64,000 nucleotides of DNA from JAFGPL01 sp963781805 (GCA_963781805.1 CAWAHF010000004.1:248001-312000), one strand, 5' to 3'; positions 25,141 through 34,152 are shown, counted from the first letter of the stretch. The notes: generated from the letters alone by a model not told the origin. Program-made: numbers and translations.

Positions 25141-25977
25141 GTGCAGGGATTTACGGGCAGTGAAGGTACTTTTCATGCACAACAAATGATTGAATACGGA
25201 ACAAATGTGGTTGGAGGTGTAACTCCTGGCAAGGGAGGTCAGAAACATTTGGATAGACCGGTTTTCAATACAGTGCAAAATGCAGTTGAAAAAACCGATG
25301 CGGATACTTCTGTGATTTTTGTCCCTCCTGCATTTGCTGCAGATGCCATTATGGAAGCTGCAGAAGCGGGAATCGCTGTTATTGTGTGCATAACTGAGGG
25401 TATTCCTACTTTGGATATGGTAAACGTAAAGACGTATCTGTCTGATAAAAACAGCCGGTTAATCGGTCCCAACTGCCCTGGAATAATTACACCCGGAGAA
25501 GCCAAAGTAGGTATCATGCCTGGATTTATCCATTTGAAAGGTTCTGTTGGGATTGTTTCCCGTTCAGGAACACTCACCTATGAAGCAGTTGATCAAATTA
25601 CCAAAACTGGTTTGGGACAATCTACCTGTGTTGGAATTGGAGGAGATCCAATCATTGGTTCTTCGATGCTGGATATTATTAGACTGTTGATGGAAGATGA
25701 ACAGACCAGCGGTATTATAATGATTGGAGAGATTGGCGGGAACATGGAAGCAGAAGCATCGGAATGGATAAAAGAGAATGGAATTAAGCCTGTGGTTGGG
25801 TTTATTGCAGGAAAAACGGCCCCGAAAGGGCGCAGAATGGGACATGCCGGTGCAATAATCGGAGGAAAGGATGATACAGCAGCAGCAAAGATGAAAATCA
25901 TGTCCGAATGCGGAATTTATGTGGTGGATTCTCCTGCTGAAATTGGAAAAAGGATGGAGGAGGTCTTGAAAAAGTAG
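25141..25977 (+). CDS. sucD: Succinyl-CoA ligase alpha subunit (N-terminus cut by stop codon)
   Basis: 278 residues from GTG. The alpha subunit binds CoA and carries the phosphohistidine of ADP-forming succinyl-CoA synthetase in the TCA cycle. The CoA-binding Rossmann part begins QGFTGSEGTFHAQQMIEYGT and VVGGVTPGKGG. Near the C-terminus KGRRMGHAGAIIGG includes the active-site His. Apart from the first 12 codons (see 25105-25140) the protein is intact. The GTG could act as a re-initiation or alternative start, but no ribosome-binding site precedes it. The sucC partner is not adjacent. The stop may be real, making a shortened or lost protein, or a sequencing error. Confidence 0.9.
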   Translation: MQGFTGSEGTFHAQQMIEYGTNVVGGVTPGKGGQKHLDRPVFNTVQNAVEKTDADTSVIFVPPAFAADAIMEAAEAGIAVIVCITEGIPTLDMVNVKTYLSDKNSRLIGPNCPGIITPGEAKVGIMPGFIHLKGSVGIVSRSGTLTYEAVDQITKTGLGQSTCVGIGGDPIIGSSMLDIIRLLMEDEQTSGIIMIGEIGGNMEAEASEWIKENGIKPVVGFIAGKTAPKGRRMGHAGAIIGGKDDTAAAKMKIMSECGIYVVDSPAEIGKRMEEVLKK

Positions 25978-26043
25978 CAGATACAGCGGCAGTTGCAGTG
26001 AGAATCAGTTATTAATTTACTTAAAATCTCTAACTATAAAACA

Positions 26044-26183
26044 GTGGACTAAAAACCGTGGACTAAAAACCGTGGACTAAAAACCGTGGACTAAAAACTG
26101 TGGACTAAAAACTGTGGACTAAAAACCGTGGACTAAAAACTGTGGACTAAAAACCGTGGACTAAAACCCGTGGACTAAAACCC
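26044..26183. repeat. 14-bp tandem array, 10 copies
   Basis: Ten perfect-register copies of GTGGACTAAAAACC, with only small changes (C or T at position 14, some A to C near the end). The spacing is exactly 14 bp throughout. It lies in the 257-bp gap between sucD and fabG, ending 51 bp before fabG. The array at 44905-45114 has the same period and the core TGGACTAA. Confidence 0.95.
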
Positions 26184-26234
26184 CAAATCATTAAATCTAC
26201 CAGTCACCAAATCAATAAATCAATTAATAATACC

Positions 26235-26981
26235 ATGAAACTACTTGAAGGAAAAACCGCACTGATAACGGGCGCTGCCAGGGGAATTGGACGGGCTATA
26301 GCCATCCGGTTTGCAGAAGAAGGTGCTCATATTGCCTTTACCGATTTAGTCATCAATGATGACGCAAAAGATGTGGAAAAGACGATTACAGCGCTTGGAG
26401 TGAAATGTAAAGCCTATGCTTCGGATGCCAGCAAATTTGAAGAAACAGATAATGTGGTAAATGAAGTGATAAACGATTTCGGGACCATTGATATACTTGT
26501 AAACAATGCAGGCATCACCATGGATACCCTATTGATGAGAATGACCGAACAACAATGGGATACGGTGATTAATGTTAATCTGAAATCGGTTTTTAATTTT
26601 ACCAAAGCGGTACAGAAAATTATGTTGAAAAACCGAACAGGTTCCATTGTTAATATGAGTTCGGTGGTTGGTGTGGCAGGAAATGCAGGACAATCGAATT
26701 ATTCAGCATCCAAAGCTGGGATTATTGGATTTACCAAGTCTGTGGCACAGGAATTCGGTTCCAGAAATATTCGGTGCAATGCCATTGCTCCCGGATTTAT
26801 CATTACCGAAATGACGAACAAACTACCTGAAGATGTACGCAAACAATGGGAAAATCAGATACCTCTGAAGAGAGGCGGAACACCGGAAGAAGTTGCGAAT
26901 ACCGCCTTGTTTCTGGCATCTGACCTGTCATCGTATGTGAGTGGACAGGTGATAAATGTATGTGGAGCCATGAAAACCTGA
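26235..26981 (+). CDS. fabG: 3-oxoacyl-ACP reductase
   Basis: 248 residues of the short-chain dehydrogenase family. FabG reduces 3-oxoacyl-ACP with NADPH in fatty acid elongation. The nucleotide motif is TGAARGIG (12-19), the NNAG loop is at 90-93 and N114 is in place. The catalytic Ser is in MSSVVG (S142/S143), followed by YSASK (Y156, K160). The C-terminal half has the usual PGFIITEMT and ends with SYVSGQVINVCGAM. The length is standard. It follows a 14-bp tandem array and is closed by a terminator. Confidence 0.92.
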   Translation: MKLLEGKTALITGAARGIGRAIAIRFAEEGAHIAFTDLVINDDAKDVEKTITALGVKCKAYASDASKFEETDNVVNEVINDFGTIDILVNNAGITMDTLLMRMTEQQWDTVINVNLKSVFNFTKAVQKIMLKNRTGSIVNMSSVVGVAGNAGQSNYSASKAGIIGFTKSVAQEFGSRNIRCNAIAPGFIITEMTNKLPEDVRKQWENQIPLKRGGTPEEVANTALFLASDLSSYVSGQVINVCGAMKT

Positions 26982-26997
26982 AAATAAAATCAAAATG

Positions 26998-27046
26998 AAA
27001 AGCTCAGAGAGAAGGTTTTCCATGATACTTTTTTTCTGAGCTTTTT
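26998..27046 (+). terminator. Rho-independent terminator after fabG
   Basis: AAAAGCTCAGA pairs with TCTGAGCTTTT around a 26-base loop and runs into T5. It lies between converging fabG and the prephenate dehydrogenase gene and, being nearly symmetrical, may serve both. Confidence 0.8.
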
Positions 27047-27077
27047 CTTGACAGAGACCTTAGGATTTTCTGGAAAC

Positions 27078-27818
27078 TTAAAGCGTATTCAAAATAGAAT
27101 ACACTTTCTCAATGGACTCATGCAAGTCTTTGCGCATTTTTTTAGTATAAGGATTAAAGTGCTGTAAATCACAGAAAAGTTGCCAGCTGTCATTGCAGGT
27201 TTGTTGAATAATCTCAAGAAGTTTTTTATAACCCAAGGTATTTATTTTAGTATTTTTCAGGTTTAAATCCGCAAGCACTCTTCCTATGTAGTGGGTAATA
27301 CCCTGCGAATAGGCCACCATCTCGTCATGTTCTTCGGGGCTCATGATTTCAACCCTTATTTTTTTAGTATTAAAATAATCTACCCAGCTATCAAATTCAT
27401 TGCTTTTTGTTCGGATATCCGACATTACCATTGGTAGCTTATCAACAGCATTAAAATAAGAATCAGGCCCAAACATGGGGTGGGTAGCGATTATTTTACT
27501 TTCGGCCGGCAGGTGTTTCTTCATCCATTCAGCGGGCATGACCTTTACTGAACACGTATCAAAATAAGTGCATCCGGATGTATGATAGGACTTTGTTTGT
27601 ATTAATACATCTTCCAGCGACGATATGGCAACACAATAAAATAATGCATCACATTGGTGTAAATCTTCAATATCAACAATTTCTAATCCTGGACTAACTT
27701 CTTCAGATTTGAGTCCTCTGCGTGAAAATACTTTCACTTGAAAATCAGTTTTAAGAATATCTGCCCAAAGCTTACCGAATCTGCCATATCCATAAACCGA
27801 AGCAACTTGTTTTGTCAT
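27078..27818 (-). CDS. Prephenate dehydrogenase family protein
   Basis: 246 residues from ATG 27818. A TTG in frame at 27842 lies inside the -7 box and can be set aside. NAD(P)-binding GxGxxG is present as GYGRFG (10-15). The family signature ATHPMFGPDS (H113) and the C-terminal helical domain with AYSQGITHYIGRVL are clear. It is a TyrA-type dehydrogenase of tyrosine biosynthesis, lacking fused chorismate mutase or ACT domains and therefore short. Whether it uses prephenate or arogenate cannot be said. Confidence 0.88.
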   Translation of the reverse strand: MTKQVASVYGYGRFGKLWADILKTDFQVKVFSRRGLKSEEVSPGLEIVDIEDLHQCDALFYCVAISSLEDVLIQTKSYHTSGCTYFDTCSVKVMPAEWMKKHLPAESKIIATHPMFGPDSYFNAVDKLPMVMSDIRTKSNEFDSWVDYFNTKKIRVEIMSPEEHDEMVAYSQGITHYIGRVLADLNLKNTKINTLGYKKLLEIIQQTCNDSWQLFCDLQHFNPYTKKMRKDLHESIEKVYSILNTL

Positions 27819-27839
27819 TTTAAGTAGATTTTTGAGCAG

Positions 27840-27847
27840 CAAAAATA
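27840..27847 (-). promoter_or_regulatory. -7 promoter box for the prephenate dehydrogenase gene
   Basis: Minus strand TATTTTTG, an exact TAnnTTTG match, about 21 bp before the ATG at 27818. It supports that start over the upstream TTG. Confidence 0.55.
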
Positions 27848-27922
27848 CAAAAGAATTGGAATTTGATTCAGGAATTTTGAGAAAGCTGTAAAATGTATAA
27901 TGGTCTTCGGGGTCAGGAATAA

Positions 27923-27950
27923 AAAAAGAGGGCTTTAAGCCCTCTTTTAA
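27923..27950 (-). terminator. Rho-independent terminator
   Basis: AAAAGAGGGCTTTAAGCCCTCTTTT is nearly a perfect palindrome, with T-runs on both strands. It lies 20 bp downstream of the gene ending at 27970 and separates it from the dehydrogenase promoter. Confidence 0.85.
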
Positions 27951-27969
27951 TATATGTATGTTGAAGTGA

Positions 27970-28923
27970 TTAGTAAATTCTGATTTGTCCGGTGTTTCTT
28001 ATCACAATTTCGGGTTTGTCTTCATATCCGGCAATAAGTCCGGTTACAACTACATCCTGTCTTTCAAAATATTGTTCAGGCCATCTTGATAACCTTCTTG
28101 CGATCCAACCCGGCAGTACAACACTCATATCGTGATATGGGTAGTAAGCACCAAAGTAAAGAACGTATTCATCGGTTTTTCCGGTATAAAAAACTTCATA
28201 AACTTTACCATAAACATTCATTACTTCACCCTGATAATCGATGGCATCGTATGCAGATACGGTAGGTATTCTATAACCATCTGTATATCTCCAGGTACTA
28301 ACCATAGGATAATAGCGGGCATATTCCAGTCTCATTGCAGGTGTCCAGTACATATCAATATGTACAGGGGTGCGATATGGAAAATGACTTGCCCTGTAAT
28401 ACCTGTCTCTGGGCGCAGTTGTATAATGATACCTGACTACCCTGGTACCTCTGTAGACACGCGGAGATTCATACGTTGTAATATAGGTGGTTCCGGTGTT
28501 ATGGTGAGTCGCAGAAGCACCAACAGTATGATTATCAGACCTGTTATGACGGATTGATTGATTGCTATTCGAATTGTTGTCATGAGGCCTGGTAGCCTGA
28601 TTGTTGTAATGACTGCTTGTAGTACCCCTTCTGGAATTTGTTGCAGGCTGAGTATTATTACTCTGTTGTCTGGTTTGTGTCTGTACTGTAGTAGTTCGTG
28701 TAGTGCTGGAAGATGCTTGACTTCTGGCAGGCGTTGAACTACTGGTTGACTGGCTGCTCCTTCTTGTGGTAGTAATCGAAGTCTTCTTTTCCTGTTTAGC
28801 AGCAGTACTCTTTGCTCTTTGCTCTTTGGCAGGCGTAGTGTTATTGGCACTCCTCCTTGAGGTTTGTGTAAATGCGGTTGCTGCCGACAACAACATTGCC
28901 AATATAAATATTGACTTTTTCAT
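27970..28923 (-). CDS. Exported Ser/Thr/Gln/Arg-rich protein with compact C-terminal domain
   Basis: 317 residues. The signal peptide (MKKSIFILAMLLSAATAF) precedes about 130 residues of low complexity rich in Thr, Ser, Gln, Asn and Arg, probably disordered. The C-terminal half, from about 155, is Tyr/Arg-rich and folded-looking: YRGTRVVRYHYTTAPRDRYY, then a strand-rich EVMNVYGKVYEVFYTG, YVLYFGAYYPYHDMSVVLPG, and DVVVTGLIAGYEDKPEIVIR. The end resembles an OB-fold-like NigD/bacterial nucleic acid-binding tail, but no family is assigned. Likely periplasmic or surface. Confidence 0.72.
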   Translation of the reverse strand: MKKSIFILAMLLSAATAFTQTSRRSANNTTPAKEQRAKSTAAKQEKKTSITTTRRSSQSTSSSTPARSQASSSTTRTTTVQTQTRQQSNNTQPATNSRRGTTSSHYNNQATRPHDNNSNSNQSIRHNRSDNHTVGASATHHNTGTTYITTYESPRVYRGTRVVRYHYTTAPRDRYYRASHFPYRTPVHIDMYWTPAMRLEYARYYPMVSTWRYTDGYRIPTVSAYDAIDYQGEVMNVYGKVYEVFYTGKTDEYVLYFGAYYPYHDMSVVLPGWIARRLSRWPEQYFERQDVVVTGLIAGYEDKPEIVIRNTGQIRIY

Positions 28924-29169
28924 GTCTTTAGTTTTTAATTATTCATCATAGATTAGTTTTCAAAAAGCATGCCAAATAATTTTTATTCATCTATTTAACA
29001 GTTATTCAATTAGTTGAATTTTATAAAATTATTCTTATAAATATAATATTTAATACGTCAAAATCTGTTACAAGTTATATAAGATGTTAAAAAAGAGTTA
29101 AAAATCATTTTATTAACTGAAAATTTTAATCTCTGTTTGTTAATAACTATTATCCAATATTATAAATAT

Positions 29170-29796
29170 ATGAAAAAAATTTACCTTTTATTAATTGCTT
29201 TTTATTTTTCTTTTTTGGTTCTGGATGCACAGACGACTACTACCATAAATGCACAGGGTTTTACATTTTCGCCGGATAATGTGACCATCCATGTTGGTGA
29301 TATCATAAACTTTAATGTAGGAGCGAGCCATCCGGTGTTACAGGTAAGTGAGGAAACCTGGAATGCCAATGGAAAAACCCCTCTCGAAGGAGGATTCAGT
29401 TTTCCAGACGGAGTAGGTAAAATAGCCCTTGTGCTTCCGGGAACGTATTATTATGTATGTACCAATCATGTATCCCTGGGTATGAAAGGAAAGATTCAGG
29501 TTGCCCAGCTTACAGCTCTTGAAGAAAAACAATTTCAACATGGAAATCTGAACATTTTTCCTAATCCAATCGTCGGCTCCACACTAAAACTTTCTTTTAT
29601 AGCTGAAAAACAAGGATTACTCACGTTTTGGTTGACCGATATAAGTGGAAAAGTTATTTCCAGGATTCAAAATCTGCAATGTATTGAAGGGGATAATGAA
29701 ATTGTCATCGAAACCGGGAATTTAACTCCTGGCATGTATCTGGTGGAATTGACAGGCGCAGGTTTACAGCAGTATTCAAAGATTATAAAGGAATAA
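29170..29796 (+). CDS. Cupredoxin-like protein with T9SS type A sorting domain
   Basis: 208 residues from ATG 29170; an upstream start at 29137 would put 11 residues before a clear signal peptide. Residues 20-112 form a plastocyanin/cupredoxin fold: NAQGFTFSPDNVTIHVGDII. Type 1 copper ligands H54 (GASHPV), C97, H100 and M105 (VCTNHVSLGM) are all present. Residues about 130-208 are the sorting domain: LNIFPNPIVGSTLKLSF, LTPGMYLVELT, ending KIIKE. It would be exported to the outer face, where the copper centre could carry electrons. Electron donor and acceptor are unknown. Confidence 0.88.
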   Translation: MKKIYLLLIAFYFSFLVLDAQTTTTINAQGFTFSPDNVTIHVGDIINFNVGASHPVLQVSEETWNANGKTPLEGGFSFPDGVGKIALVLPGTYYYVCTNHVSLGMKGKIQVAQLTALEEKQFQHGNLNIFPNPIVGSTLKLSFIAEKQGLLTFWLTDISGKVISRIQNLQCIEGDNEIVIETGNLTPGMYLVELTGAGLQQYSKIIKE

Positions 29797-29843
29797 TTTC
29801 ACTCATTTCTATGAAATTTTACCAATAAAATAATCATTAATAT

Positions 29844-29851
29844 TATTTTTG
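29844..29851 (+). promoter_or_regulatory. -7 promoter box for metA
   Basis: TATTTTTG, an exact TAnnTTTG match, 24 bp before the metA ATG. No SAM riboswitch structure was seen in the short leader. Confidence 0.5.
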
Positions 29852-29875
29852 TGCCTTAATTGAAATTTATAGAAA

Positions 29876-30793
29876 ATGCCGTTAAATATTCAGGATAAAC
29901 TACCTGCTGTTGAAATTCTTCAGGAGGAAAATATATTTGTAATGGGCGAATCAAGGGCAACTCACCAGGATATTCGTCCCATGCAGCTGGTCATTCTTAA
30001 TTTAATGCCTCACAAAATTACCACCGAAACACATATTTTACGACTTCTATCCAATACACCCCTGCAGGTCGAAGTCATCTTCCTGCATACGAAAGATCAC
30101 ATTTCCAGGCATACTCCTATCGAACACCTGGAAACATTTTATAAGACATTTAATGAAATAAAGCACCGAAAATTTGACGGTATGATCATTACCGGTGCAC
30201 CCATTGAACACCTTAAATTCGAAGAGGTTGATTATTGGCAGGAACTGCAGGAGATTATGGACTGGGTAAAAACAAATGTAACGTCAACCATGTTTATCTG
30301 TTGGGGAGCTCAGGCCGGATTATATCATTATTATGGAATACCAAAATACAAGCTTCCGGCAAAAATGTTTGGAATATTTAATCATCACATCAACAATCCT
30401 AAGATACCTTTGGTTAGAGGATTTGATGAAGAATTTCAGGCACCGCATTCCCGTCATACCGAAATCAGAAGAAGTGATATTGAAAAAATTTCCGATCTTG
30501 ATATAGTTGCCGAGTCTGACGAAGCCGGAGTTTATATGGTCATTACGAAAGATGGCAGACAAATTTTTGTAACCGGACATTCCGAATACGATCCCTCTAC
30601 CTTAAAAGATGAGTATGAGCGCGATTTGAAGAAAGGACTTCCCATTGAGATACCGAAGAATTATTACCCGGAAGATGATCCTTCCAAAACTCCCAAAGTC
30701 AGATGGAAAAGTCACGCAAATCTGTTGTATTACAACTGGTTGAATTATTATGTTTATCAAATGACTCCCTATAATATTGATGAAATTAAATAA
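29876..30793 (+). CDS. metA: Homoserine O-acyltransferase (MetA type)
   Basis: 305 residues, full length. It acylates homoserine in methionine synthesis. The nucleophile is C142 (MFICWGAQAGLYHYYG), with the later GHSEYDP His and the EYERD Glu completing the triad. Position 111, which sets acyl-donor choice in this family, is Glu (TGAPIEHL). E111 is the residue found in acetyl-CoA-using members and Gly in succinyl-CoA-using E. coli MetA. The likely activity is therefore homoserine O-acetyltransferase, despite the common succinyltransferase name. It is a single-gene unit. Confidence 0.93.
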   Translation: MPLNIQDKLPAVEILQEENIFVMGESRATHQDIRPMQLVILNLMPHKITTETHILRLLSNTPLQVEVIFLHTKDHISRHTPIEHLETFYKTFNEIKHRKFDGMIITGAPIEHLKFEEVDYWQELQEIMDWVKTNVTSTMFICWGAQAGLYHYYGIPKYKLPAKMFGIFNHHINNPKIPLVRGFDEEFQAPHSRHTEIRRSDIEKISDLDIVAESDEAGVYMVITKDGRQIFVTGHSEYDPSTLKDEYERDLKKGLPIEIPKNYYPEDDPSKTPKVRWKSHANLLYYNWLNYYVYQMTPYNIDEIK

Positions 30794-31068
30794 TTATTAC
30801 AACAATATTTGAGCTTTTGTGTTATAGATTGAACATTATTCTATTTAGAATTTATTTATATCCTGCCTAAAACTTATCAACACCCATGCATTTTTTTTGA
30901 TTTTTTAGTTTATAATTTTAAATCAATACGTTAAGTAAAAAATACTGATGTTCGTCAAGCTTTTTTTTTGATAAATACATCCATTTCACGCATAGACTGA
31001 ACGCTCAGGGTTTGGATAAGAAAATTATATTATTTTAATTTGAAGTGTTTAATTATTAAATTTTTGGT

Positions 31069-31617
31069 ATGGATATTTTCACAGACAATTATTGCGAACA
31101 TTCTGATTTAGTTGAAGTTGAAGATTATTTTACTTTACAAAAAGAATTTAACCAGCAGGATTACAGAGACATTAAGTACTTATTTTCGTTTTCAACCGCC
31201 AGTGGATCCAATGTTACGAAACCTGAACTGGAAGGATCACAGGTTTCGTACAATTGGGAAGATAAAATAATACTTATTGCCGAAGATGAAGAGACCAATT
31301 ACCTGTTTTTAAAAGCTGCTCTTTCAAAGACAAACGTGGCAATTATACGGGCAAGAAACGGACAGGAAGCCGTTGATGCGGTTAAAGCCAATCCCGAAAT
31401 TGATGTGGTATTGATGGATATCAAAATGCCGGTAATGAATGGTGTGGATGCTACCAAAATCATCAGGACCATTAATGAAAAAATGATCGTAATAGCCCAG
31501 ACAGCATATATCACTGAGACAGACAGACTATCATATATGAATGCCGGATGCAATGATTTTCTGGCAAAACCAATAACCCGCGACAGACTTTTAAGGACTA
31601 TTTCGCCATATCTATAA
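31069..31617 (+). CDS. Stand-alone response regulator receiver protein
   Basis: 182 residues. Residues 1-64 are an unfamiliar acidic extension. The receiver domain follows from about 65: acidic pair E72/D73, phosphoacceptor D117 (VVLMDIKMP), T145 (AQTAYI) and K167 (LAKPI). There is no output domain. Wording such as ETNYLFLKAAL and MPVMNGVDATK resembles receivers from hybrid histidine kinases, so it may take phosphate from such a kinase or be a separated receiver. No kinase is adjacent. Confidence 0.85.
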   Translation: MDIFTDNYCEHSDLVEVEDYFTLQKEFNQQDYRDIKYLFSFSTASGSNVTKPELEGSQVSYNWEDKIILIAEDEETNYLFLKAALSKTNVAIIRARNGQEAVDAVKANPEIDVVLMDIKMPVMNGVDATKIIRTINEKMIVIAQTAYITETDRLSYMNAGCNDFLAKPITRDRLLRTISPYL

Positions 31618-31920
31618 TACCTTAAAGATTCAAAACCTGTCTAATCTGCATAAGGGATTTCTCTCTGAAAAATAGCAGTATCTGCGAACTTTTTCAAAAC
31701 GGTTTTTGATATCGGATTTACTATGCAGATATCCTAACGTAATATAAAAAAGAGTCAGATACAGAAAGTCTATAAGTAGATAAGTTTTCCGGTTACCGCG
31801 TTGTAGTTTCCGGATTTTTACGATTTGAATCAAATGTTGGGTAATGGGAGTAAGAATACTTAATTTTGTATTACCAGTAATTATGTATTAAAGAGCTGCA
31901 TTTTGAACACTTTTTAAGCA
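31618..31920. other. Intergenic region with relA promoter
   Basis: 303 bp without a gene. Near its right end TTG (31837-31839), a 21-bp spacer and TAATTTTG (31861-31868) form the best -33/-7 pair in the window. The predicted leader before the ATG at 31921 is about 45 nt. Confidence 0.55.
31837..31868 (+). promoter_or_regulatory. Promoter of the RelA-type gene
   Basis: TTG at 31837-31839 and TAATTTTG at 31861-31868, 21 bp apart, close to the Bacteroidota consensus TTTG-N19/20-TAnnTTTG. Confidence 0.55.
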
Positions 31921-34101
31921 ATGAACCACTTGATTCAAAACAAATATCAACAGATTAAGAATTTACTCGTTCAAAACAGAAATCATACAGATGATACTCA
32001 GCTTGACAGGGCATTCGGGATTATGGTTTCTGTTGCAGGTGATTCTATTGATGTTACAGGTCAGCAGGCAATATTGTCCGCCCTTGATGTTGGTGAAATA
32101 GCCATACGCGAAATAGGACTTGGTAATACGTCGTTGATAAGTATATTTCTGCATAAAGCTTCTCTTTACAAATCGTTGTCAAATATAAATATACCGAAAG
32201 ATTTTAATGAATCGGTTGCCATAATTTACAGCGGATTGGAAAAGATATCCTATCTGGGATACGATTCTAATCCTTCGGATGCTGAAAATCTCAGAAAACT
32301 TTTGCTTAATCTGGCAAAAGATGTTCGGGTAATTCTGATTTGCCTCGCCCAGCAATTGCACCTCATGCGAAAAATGAAAGATATGCCGCAAGAGCTGCAA
32401 ATCAGGTTGGCTTCTGATGCATCCTATCTCTTTGCACCTCTGGCGCATCGGTTGGGTTTGTACATCATTAAATCCGAAATGGATGATTTATACCTTAAAT
32501 ATACCGATAGAAAGACCTATGATTTAATCGCTCGAAAATTATCTGAAACCATGCGTGTCCGACAGCAATTTATAAATGATTTTATAACACCTGTCGAAAA
32601 AGTATTGCATACTACTGGTATAGATTTCGAGATTAAAGGAAGACCAAAATCCATTTTTTCTATCTGGAATAAAATGAAGAAAAAGGGAGTTGAATTTGAG
32701 GATATATATGACCTTTTTGCCATACGTATTATATTAAACAGTGAGTCGAAAAATGAAAAATCCGACTGCTGGAAAGCATATTCATTGATTACTGATATTT
32801 TTCAACCCAATCCGTTGAGATTACGGGACTGGATTTCGGTGCCCAAGACCAATGGCTATGAGTCATTGCATACCACCGTGGTCGGTCCGGGCGGCAAATG
32901 GGTGGAAGTGCAGATACGAACCGTACGGATGAATGAAATTGCCGAGAAAGGTTTTGCTGCACATTGGAAGTATAAAGGGCTTGATAGCGAGCAGGGACTG
33001 GATGAATGGCTTTTTAAGGTAAGGGAAGTACTCGAAACACCCCAGTCTGATGCAGTTGAGTTTATTGATGATTTTAAGTTGAGCCTTTATTCAAAAGAGA
33101 TTTTTGTTTTTACCCCCAAAGGCGATTTACGAAGATTTCCCGAAGGATCCTCTGTGTTGGATTTTGCGTATGATATTCATTCAAACCTTGGTTCTACCTG
33201 CACCGGAGCAAAGGTGAACGGTAAAATTGTTCCAATACGGTTTGTTTTGCATAATGGCGACCGGGTGGAGATACTTGCTTCAAAAAATCAGACACCCAAG
33301 CTCGACTGGCTCAATTTTGTAGTTACAACCAAAGCAAAAGGTAAGATCAGGCAAAAACTTAATGAAGAAAAATTTAAGGAAGCAGAAATCGGGAAAGAGA
33401 TTATAAAACGAAGATTTAAGAACTGGAAGATAAGCTTTACCGATGAAGTCATCAGAATTCTGCTGAAAAAATATAAACAGAAAAATGCGCAGGACTTCTA
33501 TTCCCTGGTAGCAAATGAGAAAATTGAACTAAGCGAAATAAAAGACTTTCTGACAGAACCAGAAAAACAACAGGAAGAAGTTTTGGTTGTAGCGGAAGAA
33601 AATTCTCATGAGGTTGAAAAAAAATTCAATGTTGGTGAGGATTTTCTGGTGATTGACAATAAAGTATCCAATGTGGAATATAAGTTATCCAAATGTTGCA
33701 ACCCTATCTTTGGTGATGATATTTTTGGATTTGTTACCATTCACGAAGGCATCAAAATTCATCGTACCAATTGTCCCAACGCCACACAGCTGCTTTCAAA
33801 GTACGGATATCGCGTAATCAAAGCACAGTGGAATAAAAGTGACGGGATTACTTCATTTCCGGTGGATATCTCAATTACGGGTGAAGATGTTCCCGGATTA
33901 CTCAATAGCATCTCTGATGTAATTTCCAAAGAATTGAAGGTTGCGCTCCGCTCTATTTCGCTCGATACGGAAAATGGCATTTTGCAGGGAAAACTCAGAC
34001 TAATGGTGCTGGATAATAAGCATCTCGATTCACTTATTGCACGATTACATAAAATAAAGGGAATCTTTAGTGTTAAGAGGTTTGAAAGTTTTGCCGAGTA
34101 A
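31921..34101 (+). CDS. RelA/SpoT-family (p)ppGpp synthetase with degenerate hydrolase domain
   Basis: 726 residues with the standard long-RSH order. The N-terminal HD region (about 20-200) is decayed: FLHDxVEDT is FLHKASLYKS here (HD at 78-79 is HK, the following ED is missing), and KLADRLHNMR reads CLAQQLHLMR. The synthetase domain is intact: RPKSIFSIWNKM (241-252), YDLFAIRII (263-271), RDWISVPKTNGYESLHTTV (302-320) and EVQIRT (329-334). The TGS domain, a CC-type zinc-finger-like segment (YKLSKCCNPIFGDD...HRTNCPN) and an ACT domain follow. It should make (p)ppGpp but probably cannot degrade it, so a second enzyme would be needed for hydrolysis. It likely senses starvation at the ribosome. 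Confidence 0.92.
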   Translation: MNHLIQNKYQQIKNLLVQNRNHTDDTQLDRAFGIMVSVAGDSIDVTGQQAILSALDVGEIAIREIGLGNTSLISIFLHKASLYKSLSNINIPKDFNESVAIIYSGLEKISYLGYDSNPSDAENLRKLLLNLAKDVRVILICLAQQLHLMRKMKDMPQELQIRLASDASYLFAPLAHRLGLYIIKSEMDDLYLKYTDRKTYDLIARKLSETMRVRQQFINDFITPVEKVLHTTGIDFEIKGRPKSIFSIWNKMKKKGVEFEDIYDLFAIRIILNSESKNEKSDCWKAYSLITDIFQPNPLRLRDWISVPKTNGYESLHTTVVGPGGKWVEVQIRTVRMNEIAEKGFAAHWKYKGLDSEQGLDEWLFKVREVLETPQSDAVEFIDDFKLSLYSKEIFVFTPKGDLRRFPEGSSVLDFAYDIHSNLGSTCTGAKVNGKIVPIRFVLHNGDRVEILASKNQTPKLDWLNFVVTTKAKGKIRQKLNEEKFKEAEIGKEIIKRRFKNWKISFTDEVIRILLKKYKQKNAQDFYSLVANEKIELSEIKDFLTEPEKQQEEVLVVAEENSHEVEKKFNVGEDFLVIDNKVSNVEYKLSKCCNPIFGDDIFGFVTIHEGIKIHRTNCPNATQLLSKYGYRVIKAQWNKSDGITSFPVDISITGEDVPGLLNSISDVISKELKVALRSISLDTENGILQGKLRLMVLDNKHLDSLIARLHKIKGIFSVKRFESFAE

Positions 34102-34144
34102 ATGTATTGTTGAAATTATCTTACGATCTTCAAATATAAATTGC

Positions 34145-34152
34145 TAAATTTG
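34145..34152 (+). promoter_or_regulatory. -7 promoter box for the 34172 gene
   Basis: TAAATTTG, an exact TAnnTTTG match, 19 bp before the ATG at 34172. Confidence 0.45.

Noticed and set aside
26986..27060. Small RNA between fabG and the dehydrogenase gene
   Set aside because: Fully explained as a terminator hairpin between converging genes.
28132..28850. Two open frames of about 140 codons opposite and beside the Ser/Thr-rich gene
   Set aside because: They are shadows of the low-complexity gene 27970-28923 in other frames.
31630..31833. 67-codon minus-strand frame before relA
   Set aside because: Basic, low-information peptide in a promoter region with no start signal.
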